DNA of 10,072 nucleotides from Anaerolineales bacterium (GTDB taxonomy: Bacteria; Chloroflexota; Anaerolineae; Anaerolineales; DRMV01). The position numbers were made by a program, and so were the translations under genes. The stretch is taken from NCBI GenBank assembly GCA_027026295.1, contig JALVOR010000341.1, positions 1-10,072 of the forward strand, given 5' to 3'. Below, piece after piece: positions 1-4,972 of the stretch (the first letter of the stretch is position 1; each line of letters starts with the position of its first letter). Under the pieces are notes generated by a model. The model was not told the origin of the DNA. It searched no databases and worked only from the letters and a program-made list of their open reading frames with translations.

Positions 1-1
1 G

Positions 2-206
2 GTAATTACCTACGTGGTGGTAAAACGTCTCTGTCGGCAGTTTTTCTTTGGAGTGCGGCGACGAGTCGCCGCTTTCCAAAGCGGTGCCAAGGCACCGCAC
101 TCCAAAAAGCGCTTGTGAAGGGAAATACTTTCCGTGCCTCCCGTGGTCTCTGTGAGCACTTTTACAGGCACATGGCTATCCGCGGCGCCTCTGGGTAGGT
201 AATTAC
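2..206. repeat. Composite repeat region bounded by a 12-bp inverted repeat
   Basis: The 12-mer GTAATTACCTAC at 2-13 recurs as its exact reverse complement at 195-206, so the gene-free stretch left of mtnA is framed by terminal inverted repeats about 205 bp apart. Inside lie the three-hairpin element at 46-108 and, at about 125-165, a stretch of CCGTG/CTGTG-type words resembling short degenerate intergenic repeats. No transposase or convincing ORF is present; the minus-strand reading frame across it looks like translated repeat. It may be a non-autonomous (MITE-like) element or nested repeats. The left arm starts at the window edge, so the true boundary is uncertain. Confidence 0.55.
46..108. 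repeat. Three-hairpin (cloverleaf-like) palindromic repeat
   Basis: The outer arms TTTGGAGTGCGG (47-58) and CCGCACTCCAAA (95-106) are perfect reverse complements. Between and partly overlapping them are three consecutive perfect mini-palindromes, each with a 2-nt spacer: CGGCGAC/GTCGCCG (56-62/65-71), GCTTT/AAAGC (71-75/78-82) and CGGTGCC/GGCACCG (82-88/91-97). The sequence can fold as a cloverleaf or as three tandem hairpins on either strand. From general recollection, elements of this type are dispersed in many copies in several bacterial phyla and often give spurious ORFs. No run of T follows either edge, so it is not a typical intrinsic terminator for mtnA. Confidence 0.85.
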
Positions 207-226
207 GAAATCTGTGGTTTTTTCTC

Positions 227-1273
227 TCAGGGATGGTGAATGACTTGCGGCAAATGCAAATCAAAAGGCGGGTAGACGATGCCCTTTTCGGTGACGATGG
301 CCGTGACCAGCCGCGCGGGGGTGACGTCGAACGCGGGGTTACGGGCGCTCGCGCCTTCCGGCGCCACCGGCCGCCCCCGCAGTTGCAGCGTCAGCACTTC
401 TTCGGGGTCGCGTTCCTCGATGGGAATTTGCGCGCCGTGCTGCAACGAAAGGTCGACGGTGGAGGTGGGCACCACGGGGTAGAAGGGCACGCCGTTGTCG
501 TAGGCGGCCAGGGCGAGCATGTAAGTGCCAATTTTGTTGGCGACATCGCCGTTGCGGGCGACGCGATCCGCGCCCACGAACACCTTTTGCACCTGCCCGC
601 TGCGCAGGAAGTAGCCCGCCGCGTTGTCGCTGATGATGTCGTAGGGGATGCCGTACTGGGAAAGTTCCCACGCGGTGAGGCGCGCGCCTTGCAGGCGGGG
701 GCGGGTTTCGTCCACCAGCACATGGATGCGCTTGCCCTGCTCGTGCGCCATGCGGATCACGCCCAGCGCAGTGCCCCAGTCCACCGTGGCCAGGGCGCCG
801 GTGTTGCAGTGGTGGATGATGGTGTCGCCGTCGTCGATGAGGGCTGCGCCATGTTCGGCCATGCGCTTGTTGATGGCCACGTCTTCATCGGCGATGCGCT
901 GGGCTTCGGCCAGCAGCAGGTGGCGCAGTTTGTCGGGGGTGCCCACGTAGCCCGCTGCAACGCGCAACATGCGCTGCAGCGCCCAGGTCAGGTTGACCGC
1001 GGTGGGGCGCGATCGAGCCAACACGTCCGCGGCTTCCTGCAGGTCGCGGAGCAAAGCGGGCAGGGTGTTGGCCTTCGACTGGAAGCCGGCCAGTGCCAGG
1101 CCGAAGGCCGCGGCCGCGCCAATGGCCGGCGCGCCGCGCACCACCATGGTGCGGATGGCGTCGGCGGTTTCCTGGTAGGTGTGGCAGTAAACCAGTTCGA
1201 ATTCGGCGGGCAGCAGCCGCTGGTCGATGAGTTGGAGGGCTTGCTTTTCGGCAGACCATTCAACGGTTCGCAT
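227..1273 (-). CDS. mtnA: S-methyl-5-thioribose-1-phosphate isomerase (MtnA)
   Basis: This 348-residue enzyme isomerises the aldose 5-methylthioribose 1-phosphate to the ketose methylthioribulose 1-phosphate, a cytosolic step that recycles methylthioadenosine to methionine. Length and layout match the eIF2B-alpha/MtnA family. RGAPAIG lies at residues 46-52. HHCNTG carries Cys156 and [11 protein letters not shown] carries Asp236, the expected Cys/Asp catalytic pair, followed by NKIGT at 246-250. The frame stays open upstream to 1639, but the start at 1273 is chosen because the family's usual N-terminus begins there and AAAAGGAAG sits just before the ATG. Upstream codons would translate a repeat and a promoter. 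No other methionine-salvage gene is in the window, so MtnA appears to be transcribed alone. The related family member ribose-1,5-bisphosphate isomerase is the main alternative, but overall similarity favours MtnA. Confidence 0.95.
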   Translation of the reverse strand: MRTVEWSAEKQALQLIDQRLLPAEFELVYCHTYQETADAIRTMVVRGAPAIGAAAAFGLALAGFQSKANTLPALLRDLQEAADVLARSRPTAVNLTWALQRMLRVAAGYVGTPDKLRHLLLAEAQRIADEDVAINKRMAEHGAALIDDGDTIIHHCNTGALATVDWGTALGVIRMAHEQGKRIHVLVDETRPRLQGARLTAWELSQYGIPYDIISDNAAGYFLRSGQVQKVFVGADRVARNGDVANKIGTYMLALAAYDNGVPFYPVVPTSTVDLSLQHGAQIPIEERDPEEVLTLQLRGRPVAPEGASARNPAFDVTPARLVTAIVTEKGIVYPPFDLHLPQVIHHP

Positions 1274-1296
1274 TGTTCTTCCTTTTGGTAGGCATG

Positions 1297-1326
1297 AAAA
1301 AGACGCCCTCGGGGCATGAGAGCGTC
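1297..1326 (-). terminator. Terminator-like hairpin in the mtnA leader
   Basis: On the minus strand GACGCTCTC pairs with GAGGGCGTC as a 9-bp stem with one G-T pair and a 7-nt loop, followed at once by TTTTT. This is the form of an intrinsic terminator. It lies between the predicted mtnA promoter (1342-1370) and the mtnA start at 1273, about nine bases after the expected transcription start. The next gene on the far side is divergent, so it has no obvious upstream gene to terminate. It may act as an attenuator or as an insulator against transcription coming out of the repeats. On the plus strand there is no T-tract. Confidence 0.6.
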
Positions 1327-1341
1327 GCTGTGCGCATCGTA

Positions 1342-1370
1342 AGTGTATCACGGGGCAGGGGTTTTGGCAA
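1342..1370 (-). promoter_or_regulatory. Predicted sigma-70 promoter of mtnA
   Basis: Reading the minus strand, TTGCCA (1365-1370) and TACACT (1342-1347) are separated by exactly 17 bases, a good match to the -35/-10 consensus. Transcription would begin near 1335 and give a leader of about 62 nt before the mtnA ATG. The leader contains the terminator-like hairpin and then the ribosome-binding site. Confidence 0.6.
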
Positions 1371-1457
1371 TGCAGGGGCGCACAATCGCGCACAACAGAA
1401 AATTGCTTTGCGCACAGGGGTGTTGGGCTTGGGTGAGCGGTTTGGTATACTAAGACT

Positions 1458-1628
1458 CTATCCGAAAAATATCGTGGTGGTGTCATTGCGAGCCCCCCCC
1501 TCGCTGCGCTCGGCGCAGGCTCCGGGGCGAAGCAATCCCCCTTTTTATTGGCAGGAGACTGCTTCGGCGGGCTGAGCAATGGCGAAGCCCGCCTCGCAGC
1601 GACACATCTGCAAAGAATTTTCGGATAG
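1458..1628. repeat. Palindromic MITE-like element with 11-bp terminal inverted repeats
   Basis: CTATCCGAAAA at 1458-1468 is repeated as its exact reverse complement at 1618-1628. Just inside are second arms, GTGTCATTGCGAG (1480-1492) against CTCGCAGCGACAC (1593-1605), 11 of 13 matching. Third arms are GAAGCAATCCCC near 1530 against GGAGACTGCTTC (1554-1565), 10 of 12 matching. The inner words (GTCATTGCGAG, CGAAGCAATC) are of a type I recall as widely dispersed bacterial palindromic repeats. No coding capacity is visible and I found no clear target-site duplication. It occupies the middle of the 675-base gap between mtnA and the next gene. Confidence 0.75.
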
Positions 1629-1686
1629 TGCATAATCAACCTTGATAGTTGGTTTAGGCCTTTTGTAACTTAGCGCCCAAATTTTT

Positions 1687-1817
1687 GATCTCTCCCTACC
1701 CCCGCTACGGCGACGCTATCGCGTCACCGTAGCCGCCCCCTTCCCTCCCTTACTAAGGGAGGGAAGGGGGCAGATGAGCCGAGCGCCAGCGAGGCTCAGC
1801 GGGGGATGGGTGAGATC
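1687..1817. repeat. Second intergenic palindromic element with internal hairpins
   Basis: The ends GATCTCTCCCTACCCCCGCT (1687-1706) and 1798-1817 are inverted repeats matching at 17 of 20 positions. Inside, CTACGGCGACGC (1705-1716) pairs with GCGTCACCGTAG (1721-1732) with one mismatch around a TATC loop. The 17-base arm at 1736-1752 is the exact reverse complement of 1754-1770, with a single base between them. GAGCC (1776-1780) and GGCTC (1793-1797) form a third short stem. The element is gene-free, unrelated in sequence to the repeats at 46-108 and 1458-1628, and probably a further mobile or dispersed repeat type. Confidence 0.75.
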
Positions 1818-1960
1818 TTGCCACAAGCGCGATAGATCACACCTTTTGCAATAACTGAAATCTTGTTTGAAAATGCAATGGGCCCTAAAGGCACTGTTTG
1901 ACCATATAAATCACGAGGGAACGAAGCAACCACGCACGAATCACCGGTTTGAGACCGCTT
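1818..1960 (+). promoter_or_regulatory. Upstream region of the winged-helix regulator gene
   Basis: This gene-free stretch between the repeat element and the regulator start must hold the regulator's promoter, but no box pair is convincing. TTGCAA (1846-1851) is followed after 17 bases by GAAAAT, a weak match, and TATAAA at 1905-1910 lacks a good -35. No clear Shine-Dalgarno precedes either the ATG at 1961 or the in-frame TTG at 1949. I see no palindrome that stands out as an operator. Confidence 0.3.
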
Positions 1961-2554
1961 ATGTCTTCCATCCAACCCACTCGCGATCAAATTCTGGATT
2001 ATCTCAGCACCCGCGCCCACGCGTCGGCGGCTGAAATGGCAACGGCGTTGGGGGTTACGGCGGCAAACATTCGCCACCACTTGGGGACGTTACAGGCCAA
2101 GGGTTTGGTGTGTGCGGAGGCCAGTCACAAGGCTGCAGGGCGTGGGCGGCCTGCCAAACTTTACCGCCTGACGCCTGCGGCACAGCAGGTTTATCTGGAG
2201 CCGCTCACCCGGGCGTTGCTGGAAGCCCTGCGGCGGCGCGACGATGCAGAGGGGGTGAATCAACGGCTTTGCGATGTGCTTTGTGGTGATGTGTCGCCTG
2301 TTTCCCACCATTCGCTGCGCGAGCGGCTGCAACATGCCATGCAACGCCTCGAAACGCTGCATTTCAAACCGCGTTGGGAAGCCCACCATGATGGGCCACG
2401 GGTCGTTTTCCGCCGTTGCCCTTATGCATCGTTGGTGGCCGATTTCCCCGAATTGTGCGGGCTGGATGTGTTGATGCTGGAACGGATGCTGGGGGCAAAA
2501 GTCGAGCGCCGCAGCAAAGCAAGTCCCCCCTGCGAATTCGTGGTGCACTGGTAA
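1961..2554 (+). CDS. Winged-helix transcriptional regulator with SufR-like cysteine motif
   Basis: This predicted 197-residue DNA-binding protein belongs to the ArsR/COG2345-like regulators. The N-terminal winged helix spans about residues 10-75: a helix-turn-helix in the ALGVTAANIRHHLGTL region, then the wing GRGRPAKLYRLT, which is diagnostic of this group. The C-terminal half holds Cys153, Cys166 and Cys191, spaced C-x12-C-x24-C. Related SufR-type regulators use conserved C-terminal cysteines to bind an iron-sulfur cluster, so redox or Fe-S sensing is a reasonable inference. The targets are unknown, and no suf or isc genes lie in the window. ATG 1961 is chosen over an in-frame TTG at 1949; neither has a strong ribosome-binding site. 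The gene ends three bases before the stop of the convergent esterase gene. Confidence 0.8.
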   Translation: MSSIQPTRDQILDYLSTRAHASAAEMATALGVTAANIRHHLGTLQAKGLVCAEASHKAAGRGRPAKLYRLTPAAQQVYLEPLTRALLEALRRRDDAEGVNQRLCDVLCGDVSPVSHHSLRERLQHAMQRLETLHFKPRWEAHHDGPRVVFRRCPYASLVADFPELCGLDVLMLERMLGAKVERRSKASPPCEFVVHW

Positions 2555-2557
2555 GGG

Positions 2558-3253
2558 CTATGCCGTCGCGTGGCGTTGATAGAAAGTTTCCATTGCTTTT
2601 TTACAGCGCACGCCCACCTTGTGTTTTACCTGGTTTTCGCAATAGGTCACTTCTGCGCCCGCTAAGGTGAGGATGTCGCGGGCCTCACGCGCGCGGGCAA
2701 TATCGACGATGTGGTCTTCGGTGCCGTGGGCGATGAAGGCGGCTTTGCCCGCGAGAGGGCGGCTTCCAGCCCATTTTTCGGCGCCGCGGGGCAGGAAGCC
2801 GGCCAACAGCGCCACGGTGGTGATGGTTTCGGGAAACCACAGGGCATATCCCCCTGCGATGGCAGCGCCCTGGCTGAAGCCTATCCAATGCTGGTGTTCC
2901 CACGCGGAGGAGGGGTGAAATCGCCGCAATTCGTATAGCCAAGACGCAAGTTGGGTGAATGTGCCGTGGTAGTTTTCCAGCGTGGGGTGGTGCCCGGCGG
3001 GGTCGTAATCAATCCAACTATAGCCGCCGCGCGGCGAGCGCGCCGGGTAGGGCGCGCGAAACGCGACCACGAATGCCTCGGGGGGCAGGAAGGCGGCGAA
3101 AGGCATCATAAAGTTTTCGTCGCCCGTCCAGCCGTGGAGCAAAATGAACGCCTGCGAGGCTGATTTCCCTTGGGGCAGGCGCAGGCGCACTACGGTGTTT
3201 TGCAGGGGGAAGACTTTCCACGCAGGCTGAGCGTTATTCGTCAACGATGACAT
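2558..3253 (-). CDS. Alpha/beta-hydrolase, phospholipase/carboxylesterase family
   Basis: This 231-residue cytosolic serine hydrolase resembles the Abhydrolase_2 (carboxylesterase/lysophospholipase) family. The oxyanion segment LLHGWTGDE lies near residues 38-46, and the nucleophile elbow GFSQG places Ser127. HGTEDHIVD gives Asp180 as the likely acid, and VKHKVG gives His211 as the base. No signal peptide or membrane segment is visible. Its ATG lies inside the end of the patatin gene (20-base overlap), with AAGGA about 13 bases upstream, so the two genes are probably co-transcribed and translationally coupled. Encoded after a patatin phospholipase, it may remove the second acyl chain or hydrolyse other small esters; the substrate cannot be read from sequence. 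No terminator separates it from the convergent regulator gene. Confidence 0.85.
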   Translation of the reverse strand: MSSLTNNAQPAWKVFPLQNTVVRLRLPQGKSASQAFILLHGWTGDENFMMPFAAFLPPEAFVVAFRAPYPARSPRGGYSWIDYDPAGHHPTLENYHGTFTQLASWLYELRRFHPSSAWEHQHWIGFSQGAAIAGGYALWFPETITTVALLAGFLPRGAEKWAGSRPLAGKAAFIAHGTEDHIVDIARAREARDILTLAGAEVTYCENQVKHKVGVRCKKAMETFYQRHATA

Positions 3254-4145
3254 GGTTCAGTTCGAGTTCCTTAGAGCGAATGCGCCAGCGTTTTTTCCAC
3301 GAAAAGGCGTCTTGCAAGGCGGGCAATTGCTTTTCCATGGCTTCTGCCCCGGCGGCAACGATGGGTTTTGTGTCCTGGGGCGTGCTCAGCAGGTCAACGT
3401 CTTCCACAGCGGGCACGACCAGCACTTCTGGCTGGTCGACGTGCAGGCGCAGCAGGGTGTGGCTGCCGATAGAAATTTCGGCGGCGCGAACGCAGGTGTT
3501 GAATGCCTGGGTGTAGCGCAGGCGGGCGATCAGGCGTTGCAGCAAACGCAGCCGGAACGGTGGCGCAATTTCGGTAAAGCAGGAGACTTCAGGGGGCATC
3601 AGCCCTAACGCCACAGCAATCACCGGCGTGCCGCGCGGCGCTAACATGCGGGCAAGGCGCACCGGCACGTTGTCGGTGGTGCCGCCATCCACGAGCAGCC
3701 AGTCTTTGAGTTTAATGGGCGGGAAGACGCCGGGAATGGCGCTGGAAGCCAGCGCGGCTTCGACCACAGGACCGGAGCGCAAGAAAATGGTGCGGTTGCT
3801 CAAAATATCCAGGGCCACGGCGCCAAAGGGGCGTTGGAGTTCGACAAAAGTGCGCTTGTCCAAGGCTTTGCGCAGGACTTTTTCTACGCCTTGCAAGCCG
3901 AGAATGGAGGGGCGGTCTGTGGCGCGGCGGTCAAAGATGTGTTTGGGGTTTGCCGATTGAAGGATTTCGAAAATCTCGTCGGGTGTGTATCCGGCGGCAT
4001 AAAGGGAACCCACCAATGACCCCGCGCTGGTGCCGCTGACGGCGATGATTTCGTAACCGGCGGCTTCCAGCGTTTTCAAGACGCCGATGTGAGCATAGCC
4101 TTTCGTGCCGCCGCCGCCCAAGGCGATTGCAATTTGCTTTGCCAT
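3234..4145 (-). CDS. Patatin-like phospholipase (RssA-type)
   Basis: This 303-residue patatin-fold acyl hydrolase probably cleaves acyl chains from phospholipids or other lipids with a Ser-Asp dyad. The oxyanion glycine motif GGGGTKG is at residues 10-16, the GTSAG nucleophile motif places Ser40, and LVDGG places the partner Asp153. The compact length and single domain match bacterial RssA/YlbK-like proteins. The start is set at 4145, where AAAAAAGGAG sits nine bases upstream; an ATG further upstream at 4202 would overlap the TetR gene and lacks family similarity. It is the middle gene of a TetR-patatin-esterase operon, 22 bases after the TetR stop. No signal peptide is seen, so it should act at the inner face of the membrane. 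Confidence 0.9.
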   Translation of the reverse strand: MAKQIAIALGGGGTKGYAHIGVLKTLEAAGYEIIAVSGTSAGSLVGSLYAAGYTPDEIFEILQSANPKHIFDRRATDRPSILGLQGVEKVLRKALDKRTFVELQRPFGAVALDILSNRTIFLRSGPVVEAALASSAIPGVFPPIKLKDWLLVDGGTTDNVPVRLARMLAPRGTPVIAVALGLMPPEVSCFTEIAPPFRLRLLQRLIARLRYTQAFNTCVRAAEISIGSHTLLRLHVDQPEVLVVPAVEDVDLLSTPQDTKPIVAAGAEAMEKQLPALQDAFSWKKRWRIRSKELELNHVIVDE

Positions 4146-4167
4146 GGTTGTGTGCTCCTTTTTTAGG

Positions 4168-4794
4168 TCAGGCAGATAAGCCGCGCCAAAACGTTTCGAC
4201 AACCCACCGGGCGACTTCGGCTGCCCATGTTGGGGCTTCTTCGGGTGCCGGGTTCCCGTTTTCGTGGCTTTGTGAGAGCAAACCGTGCAACATGCCTAAC
4301 AAAATGCTGCTGAGTGAAGTATTGCCCGGTGGGGGCTGTAGCAGCCCTTGGGCTGTGGCTTGTTGCAGCAGGTCATCGAAAGGTTCGATGATGGCAAGTT
4401 TCAGGCCCCGCAGGGGGTATTGCACGCCTTCTTTCACGCCTTGTTGCATCAGGGCAAGCAGGTCGCGCCGCAGGGTGAAGAACGACGCCCGCTTGGCAAG
4501 CACCCAGCGGGTATAGACTTCCAGCATGGCGATAAGTTGCTCGCGGGGCGAGTTGGCGGCGTGTTCCCGTGCGTGCTGGAGCGCTTCGGTCAATCGCAGG
4601 ATGTGCTGGCGAAGCACTTCGCGAAACAGCGCTTCCTTGCTGGGAAAATAGTAATAGAGCGCCGCGTTGGTCACGCCGCACGCGTTGGCAATGTCGCGAA
4701 TGGAAACCGCCTGGTAGCCGTGTTCCAGGAACAGCCGCTCGGCAGTTTCCAGAATGCGTTGTTTTCCTACGGGGTGATGACCTTTTTTGCCCAT
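4168..4794 (-). CDS. TetR/AcrR-family transcriptional repressor
   Basis: This 208-residue regulator has a TetR DNA-binding domain at about residues 10-56: ILETAERLFLEHGY, then the helix-turn-helix across IRDIANACGVTNAALYYYF and the closing KEALFREVL helix. The rest is an all-helical ligand-binding and dimerisation region of usual length. It is the first gene of the minus-strand operon and precedes the patatin gene by 22 bases, so it probably represses its own operon. A strong promoter (4839-4867) and an imperfect palindrome over its -10 lie directly upstream, facing the SPFH-like genes. The ligand is unknown; a lipid or a membrane-active compound is a guess based only on the downstream lipases. 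The ribosome-binding site is weak (GCGAG). Confidence 0.9.
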   Translation of the reverse strand: MGKKGHHPVGKQRILETAERLFLEHGYQAVSIRDIANACGVTNAALYYYFPSKEALFREVLRQHILRLTEALQHAREHAANSPREQLIAMLEVYTRWVLAKRASFFTLRRDLLALMQQGVKEGVQYPLRGLKLAIIEPFDDLLQQATAQGLLQPPPGNTSLSSILLGMLHGLLSQSHENGNPAPEEAPTWAAEVARWVVETFWRGLSA

Positions 4795-4828
4795 GATGCT
4801 CGCTCGTTGAAAGACTGAACAATCGGTA

Positions 4829-4846
4829 AGTGTACTTTACTATACT
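4829..4846. promoter_or_regulatory. Candidate TetR operator overlapping the TetR -10 box
   Basis: AGTGTACTTTACTATACT forms an imperfect inverted repeat: AGTGTACT against the reverse complement of ACTATACT, 6 of 8 matching around TT. It covers the minus-strand -10 hexamer of the TetR promoter, the usual place for an autorepressor site. It could also be read as three direct TACT words, so this is tentative. Confidence 0.35.
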
Positions 4847-4867
4847 CGCAATCATATTGGCCGTCAA
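4839..4867 (-). promoter_or_regulatory. Strong sigma-70 promoter of the TetR-patatin-esterase operon
   Basis: On the minus strand TTGACG (4862-4867) and TATAGT (4839-4844) are separated by exactly 17 bases; each hexamer matches the consensus at five of six positions. Transcription would start near 4832, giving a leader of about 37 nt before the TetR ATG at 4794. Confidence 0.75.
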
Positions 4868-4920
4868 GCGCAACGACTTGCATGGCAGGATAATTTCCGG
4901 GCTACCTTTATTGTCAATTT

Positions 4921-4931
4921 TGTTATACAAT
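4921..4931 (+). promoter_or_regulatory. Extended -10 promoter of the SPFH-like gene pair
   Basis: TGTTATACA (4921-4929) fits the extended -10 form TGnTATAnT-like, and the overlapping TACAAT (4926-4931) is an alternative -10. No good -35 lies 17 bases upstream, which is acceptable for an extended -10 promoter. Transcription would start near 4936, about 37 nt before the GTG start at 4973. Confidence 0.5.
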
Positions 4932-4972
4932 GAAGCCAACGAGAGCACCCTGAATTTTTCTGGAGAAGTACC

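Noticed and set aside
46-108. Repeat as rho-independent terminator of mtnA
   Set aside because: The hairpins are followed by A-rich rather than T-rich sequence on the relevant strand, and the structure is symmetric like a dispersed repeat.
10-264. 84-residue minus-strand reading frame left of mtnA
   Set aside because: It is the translation of the palindromic repeat and overlaps the mtnA stop; no ribosome-binding site or family resemblance.
233-1291. 352-residue plus-strand reading frame opposite mtnA
   Set aside because: It is an antisense shadow of a clear mtnA gene in GC-rich DNA, with a low-complexity composition rich in Gly, Val, Ala and His.
1423-1451. Plus-strand promoter-like pair TTGGGC / TATACT with 17-bp spacing
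   Set aside because: It points into the repeat element at 1458-1628 and then only reaches gene-free sequence, so no gene supports it; possibly chance.
1274-1639. N-terminal extension of the mtnA reading frame by 122 residues
   Set aside because: It would cross the predicted promoter, the terminator-like hairpin and the repeat at 1458-1628, whereas the ATG at 1273 has a good ribosome-binding site and the family's normal N-terminus.
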